Positions 17,109 to 26,080 of a stretch of 64,000 nucleotides of DNA are shown here, piece by piece. Each line of letters starts with the position of its first letter. Position 1 is the first letter of the stretch. The position numbers were made by a program, and so were the translations under genes. The notes below the pieces were generated by a model. It was not told the origin of the DNA. It saw only the letters and a program-made list of their open reading frames with translations, and did no database searches. The DNA comes from CAYPGT01 sp964512985 (GTDB lineage: Bacteria; Cyanobacteriota; Vampirovibrionia; LMEP-6097), in assembly GCA_964512985.1 (NCBI GenBank), contig CAZELI010000002.1, positions 1 to 64,000 on the forward strand, in the 5' to 3' direction.

Positions 17109-17387
17109 TTAGGATTGTAACACATTCATTCTTTCTGCAAAGTCAGTTAAAATAGTTACATGATTATTAGAAACTTCTAGTATTCCACCACGCACTGAAA
17201 TTTGATCTTTGTTTCCATTTTCTAAAGTGTATTGCACTGGAGCTGTGTCAAGTTTTGCTTTGAAATTAGCGTGATTATATAAAATCCCAACCTCTCCAGT
17301 TTCTGTAGTTGCCACCAATTCTTTAATCTCATTTTTTAATAAGATCCCTTCTGGAGTAATAAGCTCAAAGTCAAGTAATTTAGACAT
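17109..17387 (-). CDS. atpC: F-type ATP synthase epsilon subunit, short form
   Basis: Central-stalk subunit of ATP synthase. The 92 residues match the N-terminal beta-sandwich of epsilon (LDFELITPEGILL, GEVGILYNHANF, SVRGGILEVSNNHVTILTD). The family is usually about 130-140 residues; the C-terminal two-helix domain that inhibits ATP hydrolysis is absent. The gene is separated from the other atp genes in the window by about 38 kb and is followed directly by the SRP RNA. A TATAAT box 7 nt before the ATG supports a separate leaderless transcript. Confidence 0.9.
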   Translation of the reverse strand: MSKLLDFELITPEGILLKNEIKELVATTETGEVGILYNHANFKAKLDTAPVQYTLENGNKDQISVRGGILEVSNNHVTILTDFAERMNVLQS

Positions 17388-17404
17388 ATGGATTATTATA
17401 TCAT

Positions 17405-17427
17405 GCGCGCCGAAGGCGCGGAACCAC
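17405..17427. repeat. Right-end fragment of GC-rich palindromic element, family 2
   Basis: GCGCGCCGAAGGCGCGGAACCAC is identical in its main part to the right end of the full copies near 39.4 kb and 43.8 kb. The following A-rich flank (GATAAAAATGAGATTAG) is also similar. No left end is present, so this is a truncated copy between atpC and the M16 peptidase gene. Confidence 0.75.
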
Positions 17428-17468
17428 GATAAAAATGAGATTAGAAATTTTCTGCTATCCTATACTTT

Positions 17469-20255
17469 GTGTACAAGAAACTAAAATTACTAATAATAAT
17501 TTGGAGCATTATGATGATGAATACAGCGGTTTTAAGCGCTAAAGAAAGCAATAATATAAATATTAAAGGGGTAAAATTTATTAAGTCTTTTGCCGGAATT
17601 AGTGAATATCAATTAGATAATGGTCTGAAGATTTTACTTAAACCTAATACTGATGTTCCTTTATTATCCTGGCAGGTTTGGTATAAGGTTGGTAGCCGTA
17701 ATGAACCTTTGAATTTAACGGGAATTGCTCACTATTTAGAGCATATAATGTTTAAAGGTACACAAACTTTCGCGAAAGGTGAGATTGCTCAGGTTATACA
17801 GCTTAAAGGTGGAGTATTTAATGCTTTCACTAGTGATGACTATACTGCTTATTTCGAAAACTTTGCTCCTGATCAATTAGAGCTGGCTATTAAGATTGAA
17901 TCTGATCGTATGCAGAATTCTAGGCTCAACGCTGAAGAAATTAATTTAGAACGTAGCGTGATTGTCTCTGAGCTTGAAGGTAATAGAAATGATCCGAATA
18001 ATATTCTATATGAAACGCTGAGAGCGACTGCTTATCAAGTGCATACTTATCGTAATCCAGTTATTGGTTGGCGTGATGATCTTGAGAATATTAATGCCGA
18101 GAACATGCGTGAGTTTTATGAGAATTATTACTATCCTGATAATGCAACTGCAATTCTTGTAGGTAATTTTGATTCGAGTGTTGCATTAAATCTAATCCAA
18201 AAATACTTTGGTAAATATAAACCTAAGAAAAATATCAGAGCGCATGCCCCTAAAGAACCTGAACAGATAGGTACTAAGAAAGTTGTAATTAAGAATGGTG
18301 GCGCTGTAAAGCTCTTGGGGATTGCCTTCCATATTCCTGAGTTCGCTCATGCAGATATACCTGCTTTAAGTATTATTGGAGATGTGGTGTTTAGTGGAAT
18401 GACTAGTCATCTGTATCCTAAGTTAGTAGATACTGGATTGGTTTCTGGAATATCTGGTCTCGCTGAGCCTAGTCGTGATCCTGGATTGTTTAGAATCATT
18501 GCAAATATCAATGATGAAGCTGATATAGAAAAAGTTGAGCAGATAATTTATCAAGAAATAGAAGCAGTGAAGAAGGGTATTACTGAGGAAGACTTGAAAC
18601 TTGCCAAAGCTAGAGAGGAAGCGTCGTTTATCTATCAACAGGATGGTGTTTATGATGAAGGTCTGCAGATAGGATACTTTGAATCGATTTGTAATGATTG
18701 GACTAAATATGCAACTTGGGTGAATGAGATTAATGCTGTAACTAATGAAGATGTGATGAGAGTCGCTAAGAAATATTTCACTGAGACTAATAAAACTGTG
18801 GTGTATTTATTACCAGAAGAAGCTAATAATAGTTTACTAAAACCTGAAAAACTCTTGGATATTGAGTTAACTAATACTACTCCAGATACAGAAGCTCATT
18901 ATGGCTCAGCAACAGTGGATCCTATTAACCCAGATAAGTTGAAACAGCTTATGAAGATTAGTCAACCTAAGTATTCTAAGGGAATTAAATATTCTAAGCT
19001 TGATCTTAATTTTAAGGAATTGGATTCTGCTATGCCTGGTGTGAAAATCTTACATCGTCAAGATCATAGTATTCCTATAATTTATATGAATGCCTATGTT
19101 TATGGGGGTTCTGTCAATAATGGAGATGATCTTGGTCTAGCTTATTTCACTAGTAAAATGTTGTCTCGTGGTACCAAAGCTAAGGATAAATATGAGATAG
19201 CAAGGTTATTAGATCTCTATGGTGCTGATATTAGCTTTGAATCAGGGGTGGAGACTGGTAGAATCCACGTTTCTACTCTTACTAAATATGTACCTGAAGT
19301 ATTTGGGATTCTTAAAGAGATGATTAGCGAGCCTCGCTTTGATACTACTGAGTTAGATAGGCTCAAAGTACAGACCATAGCGCAAATCAAACAGGAAGAT
19401 GATTTCCCGCGTAAGATAGCTAAGCGTGAAATGAAACGTGCTGTATACCCTAAAAGACATCCATATTATTCATATAGTATTAGTGAAAGAGTTTCTGCTA
19501 TCCAAAAAATTACTATTGATGATCTAAAGCAATTCTATAAGGCTAACTATAATACTAATAATATTCTTGTGTCTGTAGTTGGGGACATCGATACAGCTAA
19601 AACACAAGAACTAACTCTAAGTACCTTTAAGGATTGGAATGCTGGTGGTCAGGGTAACCAGCCGCCAGTAATCCCTAATGTTGAGCTTAAAGGACCTATC
19701 GAAGAGATTATTGCTAAAGCCGATAAAACACAGACAGAGATTGTGATGGGGCATGCTTGCCATATAGATAGAATGAATCCAGATTTCTTCCCTCTCTTGA
19801 TTGCTAATCAAGCCTTAGGTGGCAGTTCTTTATCTTCTAGGTTGGGAACTGTGGTTAGAGATGAGAACGGTCTTGTTTATAACGTAAGAACTTCTTTCTC
19901 TGCAACGCTTGGTGCTGGTGAGTTTGAAGTAGTTCTAGGTTGTAATCCTAAGAACACTACCAAAGCTATAGAGTTAACGAAGAAAGTTATTGGAGACTTC
20001 TTGAAAGCGGGTATCAATGCTACTGAGCTTGAAATAACGAAGTCCTATTTAATTGGTTCTTTTGGTCCAAGAACACTTGCTAGTAATGAAGCTATTGTTG
20101 ACACTTTATCTCAATTACAACTTTATAAGCTTGGCAATGATTATATTAAAACTTATGAAGATAGGATTAACGCGATCACTTTAGAAGATGTGAATCGTGT
20201 TGCAAGAAAGTATATTCATCCTGATAAGCTTAATGTGGTGATTGTTGGGCCGTAA
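17469..20255 (+). CDS. M16 family zinc metallopeptidase, two-module
   Basis: A 928-residue pitrilysin-type peptidase with an N-terminal signal peptide (LKLLIIIWSIMMMNTAVLSA), hence probably periplasmic. The first module has the inverted zinc motif H-Y-L-E-H at residues 88-92 with the downstream glutamate in the RSVIVSELEGNRNDPNN region. The second module (from about residue 500) lacks the HxxEH motif and is the usual inactive partner; it keeps the RGTKAKD and LGGSSLSSRLG stretches. The GTG start is 7 nt after a TATCCT box. The last 49 bp, including the stop codon, are repeated exactly at 21210-21258. Confidence 0.92.
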   Translation: MYKKLKLLIIIWSIMMMNTAVLSAKESNNINIKGVKFIKSFAGISEYQLDNGLKILLKPNTDVPLLSWQVWYKVGSRNEPLNLTGIAHYLEHIMFKGTQTFAKGEIAQVIQLKGGVFNAFTSDDYTAYFENFAPDQLELAIKIESDRMQNSRLNAEEINLERSVIVSELEGNRNDPNNILYETLRATAYQVHTYRNPVIGWRDDLENINAENMREFYENYYYPDNATAILVGNFDSSVALNLIQKYFGKYKPKKNIRAHAPKEPEQIGTKKVVIKNGGAVKLLGIAFHIPEFAHADIPALSIIGDVVFSGMTSHLYPKLVDTGLVSGISGLAEPSRDPGLFRIIANINDEADIEKVEQIIYQEIEAVKKGITEEDLKLAKAREEASFIYQQDGVYDEGLQIGYFESICNDWTKYATWVNEINAVTNEDVMRVAKKYFTETNKTVVYLLPEEANNSLLKPEKLLDIELTNTTPDTEAHYGSATVDPINPDKLKQLMKISQPKYSKGIKYSKLDLNFKELDSAMPGVKILHRQDHSIPIIYMNAYVYGGSVNNGDDLGLAYFTSKMLSRGTKAKDKYEIARLLDLYGADISFESGVETGRIHVSTLTKYVPEVFGILKEMISEPRFDTTELDRLKVQTIAQIKQEDDFPRKIAKREMKRAVYPKRHPYYSYSISERVSAIQKITIDDLKQFYKANYNTNNILVSVVGDIDTAKTQELTLSTFKDWNAGGQGNQPPVIPNVELKGPIEEIIAKADKTQTEIVMGHACHIDRMNPDFFPLLIANQALGGSSLSSRLGTVVRDENGLVYNVRTSFSATLGAGEFEVVLGCNPKNTTKAIELTKKVIGDFLKAGINATELEITKSYLIGSFGPRTLASNEAIVDTLSQLQLYKLGNDYIKTYEDRINAITLEDVNRVARKYIHPDKLNVVIVGP
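20207..20255 (+). repeat. 49-bp direct repeat, left copy (3' end of M16 gene)
   Basis: Positions 20207-20255 are identical to 21210-21258. The left copy encodes the last 16 codons and stop of the M16 peptidase. Together they bracket a 954-bp insert at 20256-21209. Confidence 0.95.
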
Positions 20256-21209
20256 GTGAGTCTTTGAATGATGTCATTAATACAAGAAATTTTTAATTTT
20301 ATTTTTGCGCAACCAGGCATAGTTCAAATACTTCTCTTTACTCAAGTATTGATTTTGATTATATTCTTACCAAGAATTCTTGTTCTATTAGTTCAATTAT
20401 TTATAAAGAAAAAGAAGGTTAAAACTATAGAGTTATCGATGACCAGAGATCAGTTTATAACTTCTTTGAAAAATAAATTGTTTGAAACTAATATAAATTT
20501 TGAAAAGATTAATGCAACTAAATTTACTCTCTATGACATTTTTTCTACATTATTTATTTTGCCAATTTTGCCATTGAAGTTATTTCTACTAATCAAGAAT
20601 TTATTTTATAAGTCCAAGAGTAGTACTGAAATTGATATTGAAAAATATCTTAGAGATTTAAGTATGAAAGGATCATTTCATCTGATCTTTTTAGATAATC
20701 CAAATAGAGAGTTTGATTTTGAAAGCTATTTTACTAACAGTGATATTACTAAATATCCTTTAGCGGGAAAAATAGAGGATAACAATATAAGTCTTTATCT
20801 CACACAAAAATATCCAAATGAAAATGTTTATTTTCAACAAGATGCAAAAGCTTTTTTATATGAAATTAGAATTAAGGAGAACAGTGATCGAAATTTAGTT
20901 CTTGAATTATATAAGGAAAAATTTTGGTTTATTAGGGATGCTTTTGATATTTTATATGATAATTATTTGATAGTTATTCCTAAACATTCAACAATTAGTA
21001 AGCTAGCTATTCAGCTATTTATACTTCCTTGTTTTTTTTTCTATTGTATTTTGCAATTCCAAGCCTAAGAATTTTCTCAGTCTTACCATTAGGTTTACTT
21101 TTGTTTGATATTTATTCAACCATAAAACAATCTCAGTTAATAATGAAACAAAGAAAGTTACTAGATGAGACTGTGATCGATTTAATTACAAAATTATCAA
21201 AAAATATTT
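20256..21209. mobile_element. 954-bp insert between 49-bp direct repeats
   Basis: The segment begins directly after the M16 stop and ends on the last base before the second copy of the 49-bp repeat. It carries only one gene, which is broken. Removing the insert and one repeat copy would restore a simple junction of the M16 gene with the convergent phosphatase gene. This is the geometry of an integration or duplication at a gene 3' end. No recombinase is encoded, so the mechanism is unknown. Confidence 0.7.
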
Positions 21210-21211
21210 AA
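20268..21211 (+). pseudogene. Frameshifted gene for a membrane-anchored protein of unknown function
   Basis: The first frame gives 266 residues (20268-21068) with a hydrophobic segment near residues 15-47, another near 88-110 and a hydrophilic middle. A T9 run at 21032-21040 precedes its end, and from 21029 a second frame continues without a gap to 21211. That frame adds a membrane segment (FAIPSLRIFSVLPLGLLLFD) and a charged tail. The parts look like one protein of about 314 residues split by a one-base slip in the T-run. It may be a true mutation, a sequencing error or a slippage site. The stop codon overlaps the first bases of the second 49-bp repeat. Confidence 0.6.
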
Positions 21212-21258
21212 AGTATATTCATCCTGATAAGCTTAATGTGGTGATTGTTGGGCCGTAA
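21210..21258 (+). repeat. 49-bp direct repeat, right copy
   Basis: Exact copy of the 3' end of the M16 peptidase gene (20207-20255). It abuts the stop codon of the convergent phosphatase gene at 21259. It has no start codon of its own and is not translated as a separate gene. Confidence 0.95.
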
Positions 21259-23007
21259 TTAAGGTGCTAAGTGGCTACCTTTACTAAGTACTATCAGGCT
21301 TTTGTCGTCATTAAACTCTCGAGAGTATTGTAAATATGCTTGAATAATTTTTTGAGGATTAGTACCAGCGCTTAATACTGGTGTGATAACTGAATTTAGT
21401 TGATCAAATCGAGGGGGTATAACTTCTTCACGTTTTAGCTTATCGCCTGATTTACTTTTTAATATACCATCTGAAGCAAGAACCAAACCTTCAATATTCT
21501 TTTTATCAATAAAACAAACAGTAAATTTTGCGGGATTTTGTTTATGCCAACCTTGACCTCGATTCACTACCCCTAAATATGATTTTACTGTACCTTCTCC
21601 TGGTATACGATCTGCCGAATTCAAAGAATTTTCAATAATCCCATTAGCATTAAAAGCAGAAGCAATAGTATCTCCAGCTGAAATTAACATCAATCTTTCA
21701 CCAAGATCAATAGCCAGGGAAACTGTAGTATTTGCTTCTATAAATTCTTCTTCTTTATTTTGTGATTTTGTTTGAGTTATTCCAACTGTTTCAATTCTAG
21801 TGTTTCTTTCAAGTGGCTCAGCTTTAATCGTTGTAGGTGATTTAATAACTGTCTCTGGGATTATTTCTTCGCATCTAGATTTAATTTGATCAACTGAATC
21901 ATTTAAAACTTTCATCGCATTTAGAATCGGCTTATAATCATCAATCAAAAACGTTTTCGCAAGCTCATCTAAACTCTTATTCTGATAGAATTTCAAAGAT
22001 TCATTCTCTAGTTTTTTCAAATCAATAGGTGTATAACCAGCTCTTGTTAATGTAGTTCCTTCACCCAATTGACTATAGTCAAACTCATTCCTTCTCTGAT
22101 TATGAATGTCCCTATTTTTAATAACTAATTTCATCGAACAATCACTGAATTCATCTTTTGCTAAGTTCAACCCAAGATGCTCTAAATATAAATCCTGTAA
22201 TTTTTTCTTAGCGTCAATACCTGGTTTTAAGAACTGTCGTAAATTACTAGCTAATAATGTTTGATAACTATTAGCATCAAATAAATTAGAAAATAATTCT
22301 TCAACAGTGGAAATATTCAAGCCTGGTTTAGTTTTTTTTACAAATTTAGAACCAAGCTTTTCAAAATCAGCAAACTCTAATTCATGATTTTTAACATGAT
22401 CAATTACCGCATCTGCTGCGATTTTGCCAGTAGATAATTCTCTATCTAAGCCAGCTCCACTAATGCCATCTGCAACAGCTGCTAATAATACTGGAGCTTT
22501 ATTAACATTAGCAGGATTTCTCTGATCTAAACCTACACAATAAGTCGCATCAGAATTATCACTAAACATTCTACGCTTACCAGCTAAACTTTCTCTCCCC
22601 ACTGTGAAAGGCTGGTCTTCATTAGCTCCTAAATTGATATTTTTTGCGTTAATTAAAATTGGATCAGCAATAGTCCTTAGTAAACGATTTGTATCTCTCA
22701 AGGCAGTGACAAAATTAATTTTAAATTTGTCATAAATACTTTTAACTCGTTCATTTTCATTTTGAACAGAATCGGTAGCTAAATTAAAAATTCCAGCTAA
22801 GCTCTCTATAAAGTTAGCAACAGATTGATTAATAATTTTGCTAATTTCAGAAAAGAACCAGGATGCATAGTCATAACTTAATCCAGAACTAGGAATATCT
22901 TTTATTTGAATTTCCTGAACAGCAGCTTTTAATTCAGGCTCAGAAAAATTTGCATTAATTAAAACCTCTTGCCATCTCGGTATTTGATTGCCAGGAATAG
23001 TAGACAT
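21259..23007 (-). CDS. PP2C-type (PPM) protein phosphatase-like protein
   Basis: A 582-residue protein. The C-terminal two thirds show PPM phosphatase landmarks: LLAAVADGISGAG (metal-binding Asp-Gly, residues about 170-182), ASDGILKSKSG (late metal Asp), and FNDDKSLIVLS near the end, equivalent to the family D-N/D motif. About 100 N-terminal residues and a long insert in the middle (including residues about 330-420) are not part of the usual domain. Function would be Ser/Thr dephosphorylation; no partner kinase is adjacent. The ATG at 23007 is preferred over the upstream TTG at 23013 because a TATTAT box lies 7 nt before it. Confidence 0.8.
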   Translation of the reverse strand: MSTIPGNQIPRWQEVLINANFSEPELKAAVQEIQIKDIPSSGLSYDYASWFFSEISKIINQSVANFIESLAGIFNLATDSVQNENERVKSIYDKFKINFVTALRDTNRLLRTIADPILINAKNINLGANEDQPFTVGRESLAGKRRMFSDNSDATYCVGLDQRNPANVNKAPVLLAAVADGISGAGLDRELSTGKIAADAVIDHVKNHELEFADFEKLGSKFVKKTKPGLNISTVEELFSNLFDANSYQTLLASNLRQFLKPGIDAKKKLQDLYLEHLGLNLAKDEFSDCSMKLVIKNRDIHNQRRNEFDYSQLGEGTTLTRAGYTPIDLKKLENESLKFYQNKSLDELAKTFLIDDYKPILNAMKVLNDSVDQIKSRCEEIIPETVIKSPTTIKAEPLERNTRIETVGITQTKSQNKEEEFIEANTTVSLAIDLGERLMLISAGDTIASAFNANGIIENSLNSADRIPGEGTVKSYLGVVNRGQGWHKQNPAKFTVCFIDKKNIEGLVLASDGILKSKSGDKLKREEVIPPRFDQLNSVITPVLSAGTNPQKIIQAYLQYSREFNDDKSLIVLSKGSHLAP

Positions 23008-23105
23008 GGGCAAAATAATACCATGATTTTAATAGTTGCCTAGGAGTGGAAATACCTACTAAATCAAGGTTTTATAATAATTGAGTTTTTGAAAGAAGCT
23101 AACTA

Positions 23106-23645
23106 CTACTCACCTAATTCAGAACCAGATGACTTATCAAGAGTAAAGTCAGAGGCTTTGACAGTTTTGAGGAATTCTTTAAATTCTTTACGTGCTTCGG
23201 GATTAGAGATAGGGTCTATTTGATCTTCGCTGTCTTGCAAGACTTCCATCTGACCACAAACATCTTCGATAATTTTCTCAGATACGAATATAGAAGCTTC
23301 TAGTCTAAGAGCAATGGAGATAGCATCGCTAGGTCTTGCATCGATTGCCATTGAGGCACCGTCTTTGTCATTTAAAATTATTGATGCAAAGAAAGTAGAT
23401 TCTTCATATGAATTAATTTCGATACAGTCTACTTCTGCTTCAAGTGAATCGATCATGTCTACCATTAAATCGTGTGTCATAGGGCGTTCTGTTTCTGCTC
23501 CAGTAAGACCACGTGCGATAGCTTGTGCCTCAGCTTGTCCAATCCAAATCGGTAGTGTGTGTTTACGCTGGGCATCGTTGAGGATGACCAGAGGTATATT
23601 GGTTCTAACGTCTAGTGCGACGCCGGTAACGAACATCTCAAGCAT
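23106..23645 (-). CDS. Bifunctional nuclease family protein
   Basis: A 179-residue protein with the DUF151/BFN core: VTGVALDVRTNIPLVIL, LPIWIGQAEAQAIA and SIILNDKDG, then the conserved IDARPSDAISIALRLEA. Members have been described as DNase/RNase and are frequent in cyanobacteria and plants, but many are uncharacterised. An acidic C-terminal tail follows the domain. A TATAAA box 6 nt before the ATG predicts a leaderless transcript. trpE lies upstream in the same direction. Confidence 0.92.
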   Translation of the reverse strand: MLEMFVTGVALDVRTNIPLVILNDAQRKHTLPIWIGQAEAQAIARGLTGAETERPMTHDLMVDMIDSLEAEVDCIEINSYEESTFFASIILNDKDGASMAIDARPSDAISIALRLEASIFVSEKIIEDVCGQMEVLQDSEDQIDPISNPEARKEFKEFLKTVKASDFTLDKSSGSELGE

Positions 23646-23697
23646 GCAAATTTTATACCCTGCTGAAATATTGATATCGCTAGGTACTATAAATGAT

Positions 23698-25200
23698 CTA
23701 GATAATAAGGGTTGAAGCTAGCTGAATTACTTTTATCAAGGCCCCAGCTTTATTATAGGTTTCTTGGAGTTCTTTTATTGGCTCAGAATCAGCGACTATA
23801 CCAGCTCCAGCTTGCACTTCCACAGAATCTGGAGTGATTAATAAAGTACGAATCATAATGGCACTATCCACCATTCCGTCTAGTCCAAAATATCCAATTG
23901 TGCCACCATAAGGACCTCTAGCTTCTTTCTCTAGAGAAGTGATAATTTTTATTGCTTCTATTTTAGGAGCGCCACTAAGAGTACCAGCTGGGAAGCAAGC
24001 TTGTAGTAATTTTAGTCCTGCTTTAAGTCCTAGGGATTTTTTGATCTTGCCTAATACAGAGCTAACTATATGCAGTACGTGAGAATACTTCTCTACTATC
24101 ATGCTCTGGGCGACTTGAATTGAGCCGTTCTCGCAAACTCTTCCTAGGTCGTTTCTAGCTAAATCCATGAGCATAACATGCTCGGCTATCTCCTTGGGAT
24201 CGTTTAATAATTTATCAGTTAGGGCATTATCCTCTAGTTCATTAGCACCACGTTTATAAGTACCTGCTATAGGACGTATCTCTGCTTCTAAAAACTCTTG
24301 ACCTAATGAGTCCTGTTTATGAGTTGCTTTAACTAACATTTCTGGCGATGAGCCTACTAAACTCAATCTCTGATTGTTTTTCAGCTTGATATTATAAATG
24401 AATTGATATGGTGAAGGATTAACAGTTCTTAGAATTCTATAGACTTTCAGTGGATCAACTTTAACCTTTCTTGATAATTTATGTGAGAGTACTACTTGGA
24501 ATATATCTCCTTCCTTAATGTGTTGCTTGGCTTGGATTACCATCTGCTGAAACTCATTAGATCCAGTATTAGACTGAAACTCATTAACATCAACTTGAAT
24601 GTTTTCATTAATAGCGAGTCGCTTTAGATTAGTTTTCTGATCAATTAATTCTTTAATTTGATTGATTGCTTTAATAGAATCATTATAAGTATTCTCTAGG
24701 TATAGATTATCGTTAATTTTAGATTTATCTATAAGAGAATTAACTACTATATAGAACTTATTACTCACATTGTCAAAGACAATCAATGAACCAGCTAGAG
24801 CCATATACATCTGCGGATAGATAGATGTTTTCATTTTTAAACTTGGTTCTATGTTTTGTATAGATTCAAAGGAGAAATAACCTACATAACCTTGGTGAAA
24901 GAAAGGTAATTGTGTGCTTGCTAAATTTAAGGTTTCAAGCTTAGTTTCAAGTAGTTTATAAGGATTACCCTCATAAGCTTCTATGATTTCTAAAGCTTTA
25001 TATCCTACAAAGCTATAGCGTCCAATCTTCTCTCCACCAATAACCGATTCAAATAAAAATGTACCTGAACCACTAGCTTCTAATTTAGAGTATATGGATA
25101 CAGGAGTGTCTAAGTCAGCAAGTACTTCAATCCAATTAGTGACTAGGCTCTGTTTGCTAGCTAATGCTTTAAATTTTTCTAAGTCTATGCCAAAGGACAT
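23698..25200 (-). CDS. trpE: Anthranilate synthase component I
   Basis: Makes anthranilate from chorismate with the glutaminase subunit. It is 500 residues, full length for the family. The catalytic chorismate-binding domain shows VLSHKLSRKVKVDPLKVYR, SSPEMLVK, EIRPIAGTYKRG, DLARNDLGRV and AGAGIVADSEP. The N-terminal feedback region is present but the LLES tryptophan-binding motif appears as FLFESVIGGEKIGRYSF, as in the family. No trpG or other trp gene adjoins it. A TATAAT box lies 9 nt before the ATG. Confidence 0.95.
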   Translation of the reverse strand: MSFGIDLEKFKALASKQSLVTNWIEVLADLDTPVSIYSKLEASGSGTFLFESVIGGEKIGRYSFVGYKALEIIEAYEGNPYKLLETKLETLNLASTQLPFFHQGYVGYFSFESIQNIEPSLKMKTSIYPQMYMALAGSLIVFDNVSNKFYIVVNSLIDKSKINDNLYLENTYNDSIKAINQIKELIDQKTNLKRLAINENIQVDVNEFQSNTGSNEFQQMVIQAKQHIKEGDIFQVVLSHKLSRKVKVDPLKVYRILRTVNPSPYQFIYNIKLKNNQRLSLVGSSPEMLVKATHKQDSLGQEFLEAEIRPIAGTYKRGANELEDNALTDKLLNDPKEIAEHVMLMDLARNDLGRVCENGSIQVAQSMIVEKYSHVLHIVSSVLGKIKKSLGLKAGLKLLQACFPAGTLSGAPKIEAIKIITSLEKEARGPYGGTIGYFGLDGMVDSAIMIRTLLITPDSVEVQAGAGIVADSEPIKELQETYNKAGALIKVIQLASTLII

Positions 25201-25246
25201 GGTGGCTTTATTATAGCTTGTTGATTAAGAGTTTAGAGAATTATTC

Positions 25247-25271
25247 ATTAGGCAACTTTTTTCTTGGTATG
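25247..25271. repeat. 25-bp direct repeat, left copy (antitoxin 3' end)
   Basis: Matches 27409-27433 at 24 of 25 positions. It covers the last codons (HTKKKV-A-stop) of the HigA-like gene. Confidence 0.8.
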
Positions 25272-25559
25272 AAGAAGTTTACTAATAAGCTTGGGTGCCC
25301 TCTGAATACAAATTAGATATGAAGCAACACTGTGATCTGGAGAATTCACTCCCTGTTCCCATTTCCTGAGTGTCTCTAATGAGAAGCCAAAAGTTGTAGA
25401 AAAAGCCTGCTGAGTCATCTTAAGTGATCTACGGATTTTTTTTACATCAATACCTTTTCTTACGGTTCTTACAGAGCTTGGGTTGGCAAGAGCTTCTTCA
25501 ATAGACTCTATTAGTTCTTCACCTAAGGATTTTTCTTGTTTTATCTTTTTGGTTGACAT
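25248..25559 (-). CDS. higA: HigA/XRE-type antitoxin
   Basis: A 103-residue helix-turn-helix protein. The HTH lies at about residues 43-75 (IRRSLKMTQQAFSTTFGFSL followed by ETLRKWEQG), the pattern of HigA/MqsA-like antitoxins that follow a RelE-fold toxin. It starts 2 nt after the toxin stop, so the order is toxin then antitoxin, as in hig loci. It would neutralise the toxin and repress the shared promoter. Confidence 0.85.
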   Translation of the reverse strand: MSTKKIKQEKSLGEELIESIEEALANPSSVRTVRKGIDVKKIRRSLKMTQQAFSTTFGFSLETLRKWEQGVNSPDHSVASYLICIQRAPKLISKLLHTKKKVA

Positions 25560-25561
25560 AA

Positions 25562-25897
25562 TTATTCTTTAAATTGTTTAATTAATTTAGGGATTAGTTT
25601 CTTGAGTTGATTTCTTTCCGCATCAGATATATTTTCTTTTTTAGTTTTCTCGTATGTCCCTATCATTATAATTAAAAGTCCTTTTGAGTAATGATATAGT
25701 ATCCTTAATCCCCCACTTTTACCTCTATGACTATGTTGAGATTGCCATCGAAGTTTCCTAACACCACCAGTTCCGCTTATAATTTTTCCTGCGTCAGGAT
25801 ATTGCATTAGGTAGTCATATAGATTCTCTAAATCTCCAAGACTAAGTACATCACTTGAATCCTTTATGAATTTAGCTGTGGTTTTAATAGTAATCAT
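25562..25897 (-). CDS. higB: RelE/HigB-type toxin
   Basis: A 111-residue protein of the RelE/ParE superfamily, matching the HigB2 group: GDLENLYDYLMQYPDAGKII, GGVRKLRWQ, SGGLRILYHY, IGTYEKTKKENISDAE. This group cleaves mRNA on the ribosome. It is the first gene of a two-gene unit with the HTH antitoxin, behind a palindromic operator. Confidence 0.87.
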   Translation of the reverse strand: MITIKTTAKFIKDSSDVLSLGDLENLYDYLMQYPDAGKIISGTGGVRKLRWQSQHSHRGKSGGLRILYHYSKGLLIIMIGTYEKTKKENISDAERNQLKKLIPKLIKQFKE

Positions 25898-25906
25898 ACT
25901 TTTCAG

Positions 25907-25939
25907 ATGGTATGATATACTACTAGTATGTTATACCAT
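25907..25939 (-). promoter_or_regulatory. Imperfect palindromic operator of the hig-type locus
   Basis: A 33-bp near-palindrome with outer arms ATGGTAT and ATACCAT and inner ATACTA/TAGTAT around its centre, just upstream of the toxin start. It contains TATAAC- and TATCAT-like boxes on the minus strand. It suits binding by the dimeric HTH antitoxin. Confidence 0.65.
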
Positions 25940-26080
25940 ATTTTTTCAATTTAAAACAATTTAGGTTATAAAATAAGTTAATATTTTGCCATTGGTACCA
26001 GATTTTAACAGAGCTTTCTCTTAAAAATAAAAATTTGCGGGATTTACGTTAAACTATGAAAGCCTTATTGGGTGATTATT

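Noticed and set aside
20268..21209. Insertion sequence with transposase
   Set aside because: The encoded protein is a membrane protein with no DDE or HUH motif, and the ends are long direct repeats, not inverted ones.
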